Source: Xenoacremonium recifei (lineage: Eukaryota; Ascomycota; Sordariomycetes; Hypocreales; Nectriaceae). Taken from it: a stretch of 64,000 nucleotides of DNA. A model generated the notes under the pieces. It was not told where the DNA came from. It saw nothing but the letters and a program-made list of their open reading frames with translations, and searched no databases. A program made the position numbers and the translations under genes. Shown here piece after piece: positions 23,075 through 34,757 of the stretch; position 1 is the stretch's first letter; every line of letters begins with the position of its first letter. The stretch is taken from contig WOFQ01000001.1 in the NCBI GenBank assembly GCA_012184525.1, forward strand, positions 186,001-250,000. Reading direction: 5' to 3'.

Positions 23075-25423
23075 TTACCCAAGAGTCTCAATCGACACAC
23101 TAGAATCACTCTCTATGTCCCGTCCCTTCTCGGTGACCTTGATGTTTCCTTCCAACTTGTCAACTCCCTCAATCTTGCCACTATCGCCAACGATAAGCTC
23201 TGCAACTACTTTTCCATCCCCATTCACCAAAGACGTCTTCGCACCTGGCCCGGCTTCATACAGACACACTGCCACGTCCTTTGTGTAGTCATACACAGGC
23301 CCAACCACATTTCGGTTCCCCAATACAAGCACTGTTCCCTCCCGAACATACAATGGCAGTGTGCCGAAGCCATGCTTCTCTCGGAACCAACCAGGGCCAG
23401 TCTTCACCTCGTTAGTGAAGAACGACGTCCACTTCCCCTTGGGCAAGTAAAACTCGACTTCTCCAGACTCCTCGAACACGGGCGCCACCAAAAGCTGCGA
23501 ACCGACCATGAATTGTCGGTCCAAGAACCAAGCTGTTGGATCATCGGGAAACTCCAATGCCACGGCACGTAGGGACAACGGGATTCCTCCTTCAATAGAC
23601 TCCATCGCCTGCGCATACAAATACGGCATCAACCGGTTCTTCAAACCACTCCATTTGGCCAATGTCCTTGAGCAGCCCTCCTCACTGGCATCATCGCCAT
23701 CTACCACCCACGGCACCCGGTACGAGTTGCTCCCATGAAGTCTGCTATGACTACACAGCAGTCCCATGGCCACCCACCGCTTGTAGATCCACGGCGGGGG
23801 ATAGCCCTCGAAGCCGCCAATATCGCAGCTCCAGAACGAAAAGCCGCTCACGCCCATGGACAGTCCGCCCCGGACGCTCTCGGCTAAGGCTTCAGGCGTG
23901 GACTCACAGTCGCCGCCCCAGACAAGAGGGAAGCGCTGGTTACCAGCGATGGCAGCACGCGCAAAGAGCACGGCCTCATCTTTGCCGAAGCGGCGCTGCG
24001 AGGCTTCGTAGACAAGGCGGTTGTAAGCAAAGGCGTAATAGTTGTGCATCTTTTCTGGATCGACGCTCTTGTCGTACCACTGCACATCCTTCGTCGGGAT
24101 ACGCTCACCAAAGTCTGTCTTGATGGCATCAACTCCTTTGTCGAAAAGCCCGTTTAGGCATTCTTGGTACCAGGCCACAGCTTCGGGATTTGTGACGTCC
24201 AGCAGACCCATGCCAGCCTGCCACAGATCCCATTGCCAGACATCACCGTTTGTGCGCTTCAAGAGATAGCCCTTTTCGGCGGCGAGTTTGAAGGCAGCGC
24301 CGTGCTGGGAGATGTACGGGTTGATCCAGACACAGACCTTCTTGCACAACCCCTTGTCCTTGAGTCTTGCGATTGATGCTTTGGGGTCTGGGAAGCGTTC
24401 TTCGTCAAAGACAAAGTCAGTCCATGCGAAGGCCTTCATCCAGAAGCTGTCATAATGGAAGACGTCAACTGGAGATCCGCGTGCCTTCATGCCTTCGAGG
24501 AACGCGCTGACGGTCTTCTCGTCGTAATCGGTCGTGAAGCTGGTTGTCAACCAAAGCCCGAAGCTCCAGCTGGGCAATTTACCGGGTTTTCCTGTGAGAA
24601 TACTGTATCGCCGAAGCACCTCCTTCGGGGTAGGTCCATAGATGATGTACATCTTCAATCGCTGAGCTTCAACGACAGTCTGCACACGACAGCACCGTTC
24701 ACTTCCAATCTCCATATCCACCTTTCCTGGGGTATCGATCAAGACGCCATAGCCCCTGTTGCTCAACCAGAAGCTCACGTTCTTGTACGCCTGGTCACTC
24801 GACGTCCCGCCATCTGCATTCCATAGCGAAACAGCTTGACCGACCTTGTTCCAGGCGCCGAAGCGCTCGCCCAAGCCATGTACCGATTCTCCCACAGAAA
24901 GCGTCGTCTGCATGAACATGTAGTGCTTGAAGTCTCGTAGCGTCTCCAGCTGCATAGGTGTGCTAGGTCCCGGGGAATATGCGAAGCCAGTGCTGCGCTC
25001 GCCGAGTGTTGTGAGATGTTTGGAGTTGTCAGAGGCATGGAACTTGATGTCGAAGCTATGTTCTCCTCCTGAGACGGTTGCGCCTAGCGAGCCCGAAGTG
25101 AGCGTTGTCCCCTTCTCGGTCTTGTTGACTGAGCCTTGGACTGATGGCTTTCCGTCTGGGAATAGCTCAATATGAGGTCCTCTGTTCTGCGTGCCGGACC
25201 AGTGAGTTGACTCGAGCGAGATGACGCCGTCCATTTCAGCGCGCACGTCGAGCGTTAGCGCGGGGAGGTTTAGAGTGTCGCCGCGAGATCGGATTTTCTT
25301 CGTCGGACACAGCAGACTCATGGCTTGCTTGTCGGGCTGGACATCGATCCGGTAAACCTCCTCGGCGTATTCGGTGCGGACGCCCTCAGCGGGCAGCCAC
25401 ATACCATCACGAAGACGGACCAT
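23075..25423 (-). CDS. GH31 alpha-xylosidase
   Basis: Single exon, 782 aa, no signal peptide, so probably intracellular. The layout matches GH31 alpha-xylosidases of the YicI type: an N-terminal beta-sandwich, the catalytic barrel and C-terminal beta domains. The nucleophile motif is IKTDFGERIP with Asp437, and the acid/base is in VWGGDCEST with Asp505. Other signatures are WLTTSFTTDYDEKTV, KVCVWINPYISQHG and FWSCDIGGFEG. KTDFGE rather than the DMNE-type motif of alpha-glucosidases argues for release of alpha-linked xylose from xyloglucan oligosaccharides or isoprimeverose. The gene is head-to-head with a secreted GH3 enzyme, which would complement it in hemicellulose breakdown. The start is the first in-frame ATG and aligns with the compact family N-terminus. 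Confidence 0.93.
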   Translation of the reverse strand: MVRLRDGMWLPAEGVRTEYAEEVYRIDVQPDKQAMSLLCPTKKIRSRGDTLNLPALTLDVRAEMDGVISLESTHWSGTQNRGPHIELFPDGKPSVQGSVNKTEKGTTLTSGSLGATVSGGEHSFDIKFHASDNSKHLTTLGERSTGFAYSPGPSTPMQLETLRDFKHYMFMQTTLSVGESVHGLGERFGAWNKVGQAVSLWNADGGTSSDQAYKNVSFWLSNRGYGVLIDTPGKVDMEIGSERCCRVQTVVEAQRLKMYIIYGPTPKEVLRRYSILTGKPGKLPSWSFGLWLTTSFTTDYDEKTVSAFLEGMKARGSPVDVFHYDSFWMKAFAWTDFVFDEERFPDPKASIARLKDKGLCKKVCVWINPYISQHGAAFKLAAEKGYLLKRTNGDVWQWDLWQAGMGLLDVTNPEAVAWYQECLNGLFDKGVDAIKTDFGERIPTKDVQWYDKSVDPEKMHNYYAFAYNRLVYEASQRRFGKDEAVLFARAAIAGNQRFPLVWGGDCESTPEALAESVRGGLSMGVSGFSFWSCDIGGFEGYPPPWIYKRWVAMGLLCSHSRLHGSNSYRVPWVVDGDDASEEGCSRTLAKWSGLKNRLMPYLYAQAMESIEGGIPLSLRAVALEFPDDPTAWFLDRQFMVGSQLLVAPVFEESGEVEFYLPKGKWTSFFTNEVKTGPGWFREKHGFGTLPLYVREGTVLVLGNRNVVGPVYDYTKDVAVCLYEAGPGAKTSLVNGDGKVVAELIVGDSGKIEGVDKLEGNIKVTEKGRDIESDSSVSIETLG

Positions 25424-26513
25424 GATGGAAGACGTGCAAGTTCGATGTTTCTGAAAGTGGAAGTGGTCAAGGTATCAGTATTAAATGGCCGAGAGGCTGG
25501 AAGGAAATGGCTCAATGGCTCGTGTAAGACAAGAGAGTGAGGCACAAAGATAGATTGGGAACACAGACATCGTCATGATCCAAACCTCATAGCTTCAGTC
25601 AGCTCACTTCCTCTTCGGGCCATCCAACCCTATTCACCCGCTTTAGCTGTTCTCATGATCCCGCTTCCCCTCTTCCCCCTCAGTTGTCTCACCCCACCAC
25701 GGCATCTATGAGAGGTCCTGAGAGTGGGATGCATGAAGCAGCCTGTAACTGGCTTCATCCGGATCAACCGTCAGTAGGATTTCTCTTCTTCCACTACCTG
25801 TCGGCTTCATTGGTGGGTTAAATATCAGATCTGCCGCTCCCTTCAACAGCGATTGCACCGGCTGAATGCGAAAACTGGACCATTCATTGCCCCCCACCAG
25901 GTTGTCGGATACCAGCTACCGAAGCCTTCAAGCGCTCTACTAGAAACTCACTACAAGCCACTATACCGGCCTTGTGCATCTCGCATCTTCCTTAATCTGG
26001 CATATGTCGAGCGGTGCTAGGGATTTCGGGACGATATTCCAGAAGTTGAACACTAAACCACGCGATTTGACAGACCGCTCACAACACCGCCACGAACGTC
26101 AATCTATCTACGCGTCTTCTAGTTATTGTTCAAACCGTTACAATGCCGACCGGGTCATGTTTTCTTGACAGGGGTTCTCCGCACTTCCCCAGGATCCAGA
26201 GGACCATCCGGGCCGTACATCGTGGTCCTGGAACTGGAGCTTCATTTCGGCCTCTCGATCTTGGATGATCCTGGGCTTGACCGCTGGAACTTCTGCCGAG
26301 AACTTGCGCATCCCGCGGATTCGTGACGCTGGTTTTTCTGGCTTTCAAGAGGCATAGTTGTATTTCGTCCGGCAAAATGGCACCTAGCCATGAGCCCATG
26401 CACGATGCATCGTTCATATAAGTAGGCTTGTCTACGATGCGACCTTTGTGCGTCTGCTGTGTCGATCCAGTCTGAGTTGCCCAGTTTCCCGGTACTGCAA
26501 GTGCACTGCAACC
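25424..26513. promoter_or_regulatory. Bidirectional promoter region between alpha-xylosidase and GH3 genes
   Basis: These 1.09 kb lie between two head-to-head glycosidase genes. A TATA-like catataagtagg at about 26416-26427 lies some 90 bases before the GH3 start. Candidate GTGGGG-type carbon-repressor sites occur on the minus strand near 25692 and 25890; such short motifs are frequent by chance. I found no perfect GGCTAAA xylanase-regulator site by eye. Confidence 0.45.
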
Positions 26514-29077
26514 ATGAAGCTCTCCGCACCCTTCTGGTCAGCCATGATGGCTGGACTTGTCAAGGCCTCTAACAGCAGTAGGCCCTTGTACAAGGACCCC
26601 TCGGCTCCTATCGAGGCTCGGGTGTCCGACCTTCTGGGTCGAATGACAATCCAGGAGAAAATGTCACAATTGATTCAAGGAGACATGTCCAATTATCTGA
26701 ACCTCGCCGATGGCTCGTTTAATAAGACTGGCCTTGAGTGGGACATTGAGTACCGCGCCAACTCAGTTTGGACCGGCTACTACACTGAGATGGAGATTGT
26801 CAACAAAGCTGCGAGAATAGCACAAGACTATTTGCTTCACAATACTTCTTTAGGTAAACCTAGCTAGGTCCTCAACTTAAGCACCGTGCTAACCTTACAA
26901 AGGTATCCCAACATACGTCCAGAGTGAAGCCTTGCACGGCTTCCTGGGCCTCAATGCCACCATCTTCAACTCCCCAATCGGCATAGGCTGCTCCTTCAAC
27001 CCCGAGCTCGTGGAGAAGATGGCATCCGCTATTGCCACGGAGGCCCTGGCTCTGGGCGTGAACCAGGTCTTTGCGCCACAGATTGATCTCGCCCGTGAGC
27101 TGAGATTTGGTCGAGTCGAAGAGACCTTCGGCGAGGATCCTTACTTGTCAGTATTCTCCCATACATGTGTTACTACATATGACTGACATGAGAACAGAGT
27201 CGGCGAGATGGCTCACTCCTTCGTCAAAGGCCTTCAGGAAGGTGGTGTTTCATCACTCGTCAAACATTTTGTGAGTGCATCGAGCCTGATGGATGGATTA
27301 AGCAATACTAACTTTTAGGCTGCCTTTGCGTCTCCCGAACAAGGCATCAACACTGCTCCCGTTCACGGCGGCGAGAGAGAGCTCAGATCTCTATATCTTC
27401 CACCTTTCAAGCGCGCCATTATCGACGGTGGTGCCACTGGCATCATGGCCTCCTATAACTCCTATGATGGCATTCCGACCGTGGCTGACTACCACCTCAT
27501 GACGGAAATCCTTCGTAACGAGTGGGGATATGAGTACTTTGTTATCTCTGACGCTGGGGGCACTGCTCGTCTCGCCACGGCTTTTTCCATCTGCGCTGTG
27601 GAAGATAACGATTGCATCACCCTAGGAGTAAGTCATCAGTATGCTGTATCATTTACAGTGCTGACAGCACTATACAGTGCCTACCTGCTGGTGTCGACGT
27701 CGAGATGGGCGGTGGCTATTACAGTTACGAGTCCATTCCTGACCTCGTCGATTCTGGGAAGCTCGACATCAGTGTCGTTGATGAGGCTGTCTCGCGAGTC
27801 CTGCGATCCAAGTTTGCGAACGGTCTCTTTGAGAAGCCTTACACGGGCGTGAAGAATGACCAAATGTTCGACTACATCAACACAAAGGCGCACAAAGAGA
27901 TCGCCCGCCAACTGGATGCCGAGAGTATCGTGCTGTTGGAGAACCACGAACATGTTCTTCCCATTAAGAAGAACGCACATGTTGCTGTGATCGGACCCAT
28001 GGCCCACGACTACGTCAACGTAAGTGCTCAAGTTCATCACCCCGTGTATACCCTGTCTAATCACCGTAGTACGGCGACTATGTTATCCACACAGCGATGA
28101 CCCGCGGCGTCACTCCTCTTGACGGTATCCAAGGTCTCAGCGAGGGCCAAGTCTCCTACGCGCGTGGCTGTGAGCGCTGGTCGAACGACGAGTCGGGCTT
28201 CCCTGAAGCCATCGACATCGCCAAAGCTGCAGATGTTGCTGTTGTCGTCGTTGGTACCTGGTCGCGCGACCAAAATGAGTTGTGGGAAGGCCTGAACTGC
28301 ACAACAGGTGAACACATCGACGTAGCCGATCTAAAGCTCGTTGGTGCTATGCCGAAGCTAGTCAAGGCCATCATCGACACTGGAACCCCGACGGTTGTTG
28401 TATATAGCTCTGGCAAGCCAATCACAGAGCCATGGATCTCGGATGCGGCGTCTGCTCTGGTTCAACAGTTCTATCAGTCTGAGCAAGGAGGCTTTGCGCT
28501 CGCTGATGTGCTCTTCGGGGATGTGAATCCCTCCGGCAGGCTATCTGTCAGCTTCCCCTATGCTGTCGGTACGCTTCCCATCTATTATGACTACGCCAAC
28601 TCGGCGCGGGCGTACCCCAACCCAGGGCACATTTATCCCAACGGCACGCTGGTCTTTGGCAGCACATATGTCTTCCAGATCCCAACTGCCATGTACGGCT
28701 TTGGTTACGGGCTCTCGTACAGCGAGTTTGAGTTCTCAGGAATCTCATCCTCAGCTACTAACGTCTCGGCTTCTGATACGGTAACCATCTCTGTAGATGT
28801 GACAAACAAGTCTCATCGCGATGGCGCCGAGGTAGTGCAGATCTATGTGAAGGACATGCTAGCCACTGTCGAGGTTCCCCGGTACCAGCTTAAGGGTTTC
28901 AAGAAGGTCATGGTCAAGGCAGGCAAAACGGAGAAGGTCAATATTGATTTGAGTGTTGCTGGATGGGGACTTTGGAATAGCCAGATGGAGTATGTCGTTG
29001 AGCCAGGTGACTTTACCCTCTATGTTGCTACATCGAGCGAGGAAATGCAGGGTAATGTCACCGTCACTGTGGGATAG
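26514..29077 (+). CDS. Secreted GH3 beta-glycosidase (beta-glucosidase/beta-xylosidase type)
   Basis: Six exons, 26514-26853, 26903-27146, 27198-27270, 27319-27627, 27678-28019, 28070-29077, 771 aa. The N-terminus MKLSAPFWSAMMAGLVKAS is a signal peptide. The GH3 barrel shows VSDLLGRMTIQEKMSQL, QSEALHGF, RVEETFGEDPYL, a KHF motif and the nucleophile motif YFVISDAGG with Asp297. The GH3 C-terminal alpha/beta domain follows (ESIVLLENHEHVLPI, VAVIGPMAHDYVN), then LSYSEFEFS and a C-terminal Fn3-like domain (VSVDVTNKSHRDGAEVVQIY pattern). The nucleophile motif is SDAGG rather than the common SDW, seen in part of the family, so glucosidase or xylosidase specificity is not settled. All introns are about 50 bases and phase-consistent. 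The head-to-head alpha-xylosidase suggests a shared role on xyloglucan or xylan side chains. Confidence 0.92.
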
Positions 29078-29185
29078 GGGCAATTACAGTGTAGCACACT
29101 ATTCGCTTGCATCATGGAGTGGTGAATTGAAGCAATTCGAAATTCATTTCAAGGAAGACGATATGTTAGCGACTTGATAGTGTTC

Positions 29186-30325
29186 CTAATAAAAATTCAG
29201 GCCGTCCAAACCACCCATCTTATCCTTAACAACTTCCTGGGTCAACCTCATCAGCTGGTCTCCCAAGGCCTCATCTCTCGATGTCTCGGTTCCATCTTCA
29301 GGCACAGCCGGCGGACAGATGTACTTCCCACCTTCTTTCAACACCGTCGCGGCATACACGGTGCTCACGGCGCCTTCAAACTGGTCTTTTTTCAAGGGCT
29401 CCATTACTGCCGACATCAAATACCCCCCAAGCGGATACCTGCCAAAGATGTTAGCCACAAGCTGCAATGGTATAAAACCGAGAGTACTCACGGCTCATGA
29501 ATATCAACTTTGCTCATTTTTGTACTGACAAAGCCCGGATGCGTCGCATTCATCACAAGTCGCGGCCACCCTTTCTCCGTCACTCTTCGGTTGAAGTACC
29601 TAGCATCCAGAATACCTGCCAATTTTGACCGCCCATATTGGGCATTCGGTCCCAAGTCCTGGTTGAGCTCGTCAAGGCTCTCGAATTTGACATCCTTGGG
29701 CGCTGCCTGATGCGCGTTGCTGGCCTGATTAACAATGCGAACCACGCTGTCCGGATGTGCTTCAACTGTCTTTTTGAGCAGTGGAAGGAGATAAGAGGTA
29801 AGAATAACGTGGCCCATATGATTCACCGCCATGTGTCGGTCGACGCCGTAGTCGGTTAATTGGTAAGTCATGATACCCCTGGCAGCATTGTTGACTAGAA
29901 TATCCAGCCTGTCAGTGGTATTGATAATCTCGTCTGCCACATTTTTGATGTGCTTCCAGTCAGACATGTCGCACTTCAACCAAACCGTCCGATCAGCTTT
30001 GTCCTGGCCAAGCTCCTTCGCAACAGCATCTTTCGCTCCTTTAACGACCTCCTCAGACACTGAGAGGATGTATAGCTTGGCAATGTTGTGCTTGAGCAAT
30101 GTGTACGTCACAGCATAGCCTATGCCCTCACTGCCCCCGGCGACGACAGCCACCTTTCCGGCCTGATCAGGAGTTTCTTCTAAGCTAAACTGGTGCGTCC
30201 CAAGTTTGGAGGCAGGGCCACCGAAGTTCTCAGCGACGGTGTTCTCAGTTTCAGTGAGCAAGATGTTCAGCTTTAGCGCAAAGTTTGGTCGGGTTTACCT
30301 TCATAGCATCAAGTGTGGACGACAT
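29186..30325 (-). CDS. Short-chain dehydrogenase/reductase (retinol-dehydrogenase-like)
   Basis: Likely exons (minus): 30325-30299, 30243-29492, 29438-29186, 343 aa. The NAD(P)-binding Rossmann motif is VVAGGSEGIGYA, the structural NNA motif is ILVNNAARG, and the catalytic motif is YGRSK preceded by a QAS segment. The architecture is the classical SDR type related to fungal retinol dehydrogenase-like oxidoreductases; the substrate is unknown. The start is uncertain. The long exon has no suitable ATG, but an upstream ATG gives MSSTLDAMK, and joining it through a 55-base intron (GTAAAC...CTGAG) gives MSSTLDAMKNTVAENFGG, close to the usual opening of the group. A 28-base alternative (acceptor AAAG) also keeps frame but would be extremely short. 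The last intron (GTGAGT...TGGCAG) is clear. Confidence 0.85.
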
Positions 30326-31076
30326 TTTGTAGTGGTTCAGTCTTGGTAAGTAACAACTTGGTCCTATTAGAAGGTTGGAAGCTGGACGTAAAATTATTGT
30401 AAGTGAAGTCGACGGTTTGTTATGCAGGGCTCTAAGTAGTCCAGGAGGAGATCTCAATACAGTTTTCATCTGGCAAATTGACGAATTTCTCCACGAAAAG
30501 TGGTGAAAGAAGTTTCAATGGCCATCCATTTGCTCAAATACTTTCTGTATGGCGTCTTGGTGAATCTTGTCATTGAATCATGACTTTTGGAAGAGTCAAC
30601 TTGTAAGAGACATTTCGATGACGCTGAGCTAAAAGCGGCAATCGACATGTCGATCAATTTCACTATGAGAGCCTCACCGCGTCGCAGGAGATGATCTTGA
30701 CAGAGTAAGCCCATCTTTCCAGCTGCTACGATACTCTCTACTATTGGAAAACAACGAGAATTGATAGAAGCGAGGCGACTACTTCTCTAAACACATTGTC
30801 CATTCTCTCGTCTCTCAAAACATCAGAATGGATTCGTGTCAAGCTTGCCTTTGAAGAGGCGCCCCGCAGATCTGGGCCTAGACATGGCTCAAAATCCATT
30901 AATGAGCGGGACTTTCCCTAAATCGGAAATAATGCCAGCTGGGGGACATCTCCATGTCAGCCAATCGTCCCTGTCACACATTATATTTATACCTCTTGTT
31001 GCAAGATGATGGTATTTCATACTCCATTGCAATTCCCATTTACACAACGCCTTTTCCAACGCATTCAATACCCAAA
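30326..31076. promoter_or_regulatory. Intergenic region between divergent SDR and alpha/beta-hydrolase genes
   Basis: About 750 bases. A TATA-like ttatatttatacc at 30981-30993 lies some 90 bases before the hydrolase ATG at 31077. The minus-strand open frame at 30466-30714 has no recognisable motif. Confidence 0.4.
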
Positions 31077-32045
31077 ATGCGAAAGCAAGCGCACCCTTTA
31101 CCGCCTTACGATGCAGAACTACTCGAAGTGGAAGATACTCAACATCTTTCAGTCCCAACATCCTACCAAGAACTTGAGAGATTGCGCAAAGAGGAGCCTC
31201 CGCATGATGAAGCCATTTATAACGATTCAGCCTTGGCAATATCACATATCTCGATTCCCTCACCTACTGGAACCATCGATGCGATTGTCGTGAGGCGCAA
31301 AGTTGTTTCAGAACCGACTCTTTCCCGACCAGGCATTCTGTACGTTCACGGAGGTGGGAGGATTATGGGAAATACATATGTTGGGCTCGCTGTCGTTATA
31401 GATGCGGTCAAGGAACTGGACGCAGTCATCATAAGTATCAGCTACAGGCTTGCGCCGGACTTCCCTGGGATTGCTGCTGTGGAGGATTGTTATGCAGCTT
31501 TGTCGTGGCTGTCGAGCAATGCCGATGCTTTCAGCATTGATAAAAGACGTTTATTGATCGCCGGTGTCTCTGCCGGGGCCGGTATAGCTGCGGGCACAGT
31601 TTTGTTATCCAGAGATCGCGAGGGGCCAAAGGTGTGCGCCCAACTGCTCTGCTGTCCGATGTTGGACGATCGCATGGAAAGTCTATCGAGCATCCAATTC
31701 GAAAATGGAAGAGGGTATTATACAGCATTCGGGCATTATGCATGGTCTTGCGTGCTTGGGCCTCAATACAAGACTGATGAGGTCAGCATTTACGTTTCTC
31801 CTGGACGAGCAAACGATCTGTCGAACCTGCCTCCCGCATACATTGATGCTGGATCAATGGAACCGTTTCGTGATGAAGACATTGCTTATGCTACGAAGCT
31901 TTGGGAATGTGGAGTGCAAGCAGATCTTCATATCTGGGGCGGAGGTTCGCACGGCTTCGACTTGTTTTGCCGCACTCAACTAGGTCAACAAGCGTTTGCG
32001 GTGCGAAATCAATGGATTCGAAAGGTCCTTACAAGCAAAGAGTAG
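31077..32045 (+). CDS. Alpha/beta-hydrolase, hormone-sensitive-lipase-like esterase
   Basis: Single exon, 322 aa. The HSL-family oxyanion motif is YVHGGGRIMG, the nucleophile elbow is GVSAGAG (GxSxG), the acidic residue is likely in GSMEPFRDE and the catalytic His in GGGSHGFD, so a complete Ser-Asp-His triad can be assigned. No signal peptide, hence probably cytosolic; such enzymes hydrolyse short acyl or carbamate esters. The open frame extends upstream to 30954, but the ATG at 31077 is preferred: it has a good context (cccaaaATG), lies about 90 bases after a TATA-like element, and the extra upstream codons do not look like protein. It sits between the SDR and the permease; a shared pathway is only suggested by proximity. 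Confidence 0.85.
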   Translation: MRKQAHPLPPYDAELLEVEDTQHLSVPTSYQELERLRKEEPPHDEAIYNDSALAISHISIPSPTGTIDAIVVRRKVVSEPTLSRPGILYVHGGGRIMGNTYVGLAVVIDAVKELDAVIISISYRLAPDFPGIAAVEDCYAALSWLSSNADAFSIDKRRLLIAGVSAGAGIAAGTVLLSRDREGPKVCAQLLCCPMLDDRMESLSSIQFENGRGYYTAFGHYAWSCVLGPQYKTDEVSIYVSPGRANDLSNLPPAYIDAGSMEPFRDEDIAYATKLWECGVQADLHIWGGGSHGFDLFCRTQLGQQAFAVRNQWIRKVLTSKE

Positions 32046-32687
32046 CGAAGGAACTGAGTGCCAGAGGATGGGTACCACGAAATAAATAGCATTTCTACAT
32101 GATTGAAGAAGAGTTCAAGACGCACAGCCCACCTGTCAACATAGACGAAAAAGAGTGAACACCTCACGGCTCTGTTGAACCCGCCTACGTACGGTTAATA
32201 TTTTAGGTTGAACTCAATTGAACGAATTATCAAACTACTCAACAGAATCAGTATGGACCCGGGTTTACTTAGAATTAATTTCGCAATACGCCAACTCACC
32301 TCCCATATTTTACTTGGTGGTACGGGATAGAATGTCTTTTTGTTCCTTGAGTACAGTCTAAAATAATATCAGGTCTATGTGGCGGCTCTTCACTCACGCA
32401 GAAAGTTCGCAAAGTTCCCGAGTAGTCCAGAAGAAGTAAAATATATTTCTTGTTCATTATAAGTTGACATTTTGGAGGGCAGGTATTGCAGCAGACAGAC
32501 AGTGCCAAAAAAAAAAATAACATAGGAACGATGAATGTATCATATAATCGAGGCTTGGCACCTACTAGCAGAAGGTGAAGATAATCGTCTGGCTTTATTT
32601 CTTTCGCTTCAAAGTTAGACTTGAGTAGTTATTTGGGTAAAGATCCTGACCTCCCTAGTCCTTCCCAGCGAAACTCAAGAAGGGACT
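32046..32687. other. AT-rich intergenic region
   Basis: About 640 bases between the convergent ends of the hydrolase and permease genes. It includes an A-run near 32507-32519. No gene or repeat is recognisable; probably two 3' UTRs. Confidence 0.4.
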
Positions 32688-34757
32688 TCAAATCGGACTG
32701 ATCCCGACACCCTGAACCATGTGTCCATTCGCCTCGTTGATAAGATCCCAGTCAATGTGCGGACCTTCGAACTTCTTCCTGCCACTGAAAAACCATAAAC
32801 CAATGATAATACTGAAGAGTCCCACTGTAACAACTGAGATATAGTTCATGGTGGCAGTTGTGACCGGCAATGACGGGGGCATACAGACAAAGACGCCCAA
32901 GACAACAATCCAGAGAACAGAGAAGACGTTACAAACGTAACCAAAAGCCCCTAGATTGAGATATCTTGCCGGTAGACTTTTCTCCCGCCCAGTAGTGAGC
33001 AGAATTCCTTGAGGAACGGCATATGAGATATTGAGAAAGAGGACGGCCGAGGTAACGATCGAATTGAAGGCGCTCGTCGATGCGAGATATAGGAGTCCGT
33101 ATAGAAGAACGAAGATAAATGCAACAACTATTGTTCGAACAGGGAACTCCAATCTCTTGTCAATCTTTGCGAAATAATCGGAGAAAGGCACGCCGTTCTA
33201 GGAGTGGGTTAGAATTCAGTACATCAGAAATGGGACACCATCTTACATCGCGAGCGAAAGCCCAGGCGATTCGACCACAGGTAACCCACTGGGACGGGAT
33301 GCAAACTAAAAGGTCTATCAGAAGGAGTTCCACAGCGAAGAAATAGGTATCGTTTGAACTTACTGACGTATGTGACAAGTAGCCATGTTTCGAGGAAGAT
33401 TGTAACGCTTCTGTTACCGACACTAATATCTGAAAGTAAGCCGATAGTCCTTTAAATTATCATAGCTCCCAAGAAACGCACGCTTGATAGATGAGTTCCA
33501 TGCTGGGAAGTGGAGAGTTGATAACAGCGTCGAGATCAGTCATGAAGTACATCAATGCAATGAATAGCGGAAGACTGGTGAAGAGGCCAATCAACATCGT
33601 CATGATGATAACCTGAGGTACACGCTTTCCTGGATGGGCCATTTCCTCACTAATGTGAATTGCTGGAAAGGAGTCAGATTCCTCTTGATAGGTCAATAGG
33701 ACGGGTAGTCTTACCGCCATCAGTTCCTCCGAACGCATACATGCAATTTGAGATACCAAGCACCCAAGCAACGCCGGGGCTCCAGCCACTAGACCCGAGA
33801 CCAGATTGTACGATAAAAGACGCTGGTTGGACATGGCTGTGCATTCCGGTGGTAGTGAAAAGAGTCACAATCATCCCAATGACAGAGAGGAAAAGGGATG
33901 CCTGGACAACGTATGCAAGCTTCTTAGAAGTCACAAATACGGGGACAACTAGATGACCAATTAATACGGAATGCTCGCTGCGCCCGTATTAAAAATGGAG
34001 CGATCCTCACCTGTGATGGTAGACACAGCAACGTAGAAGAGATAGGTTTGCCATCTCTGCGCGACGAATGACGGGTTGAAGAAGTTGATCATTCCGCCCA
34101 GCGTTGCGGCAGCTAGGGATATTCCGGAGCATCTGCGAACCACAAGTCAGGATACATGCAAGAATCCCAATAGCAAGAGTTAACTCACGTTACAACCCAC
34201 CAGGCCAGAACTGATAGCCATCCAATAACATAGCCTGCAAATCTTTTGTTCTTTTCGGGACTTAGGATGAAACAGAAGTGGTACTGGCCTCCTGATGACT
34301 GCACGGCTCGATGTATTAGCAAGACACGTTATCAAGAGACAATTTCTGAGGTTGTTTCTTACAGGGAAGGCGGACGCAATCTCGGCCAAACCCAGTGTAA
34401 TCAGGAATTGGACCACGAAGGCAACGACCAGGCCAAGAATGCAAACCTGTGGACCGCCATAGATGAGGCTTTGACCGAAATTGCTCTATTTCCAGATGTG
34501 AGTTTACTACCAATTAATCCTGCGTAGAAGGCAACACGTACCAGGTAGCCAATCCAAGAATTGGTAATGGAGAACCCGAGGCCAAGAGCAGATATCCAAT
34601 TGAACTGGCGCTTTAAGACAGCCTGGTGTCCATTGGCTCTCAGGATGACATCGTCAATGTTGTCGTTGAGCAAAGTGCCCTGAGCAACACTATCTCGATC
34701 TCGAGATTCGGAATCAGCAATCTTGGATTCCATGATCTCTTTCTGATTGGGTTCCAT
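32688..34757 (-). CDS. APC-family amino-acid/GABA/choline permease
   Basis: Nine exons (minus): 34757-34542, 34485-34363, 34298-34189, 34132-34011, 33948-33715, 33662-33482, 33422-33364, 33305-33247, 33197-32688; all phases close and give 537 aa with about 12 hydrophobic segments. The family opening is visible (LKRQFNWISALGLGFSITNSW), then LIYGGPQVCILG, AEIASAFP, SSGGQYHF, GYVIGWLSVLAWW, the ISEEMAHPGKRVPQ loop, and SQWVTCGRIAWAFARD before NGVPFSDYF. These are hallmarks of fungal plasma-membrane permeases of the Uga4/Hnm1 group, which carry GABA, choline or other amino compounds by proton symport; the substrate cannot be decided. Head-to-head with the PhyH-type dioxygenase and in the same neighbourhood as an amine oxidase, it may import a nitrogenous substrate. 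Confidence 0.9.
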
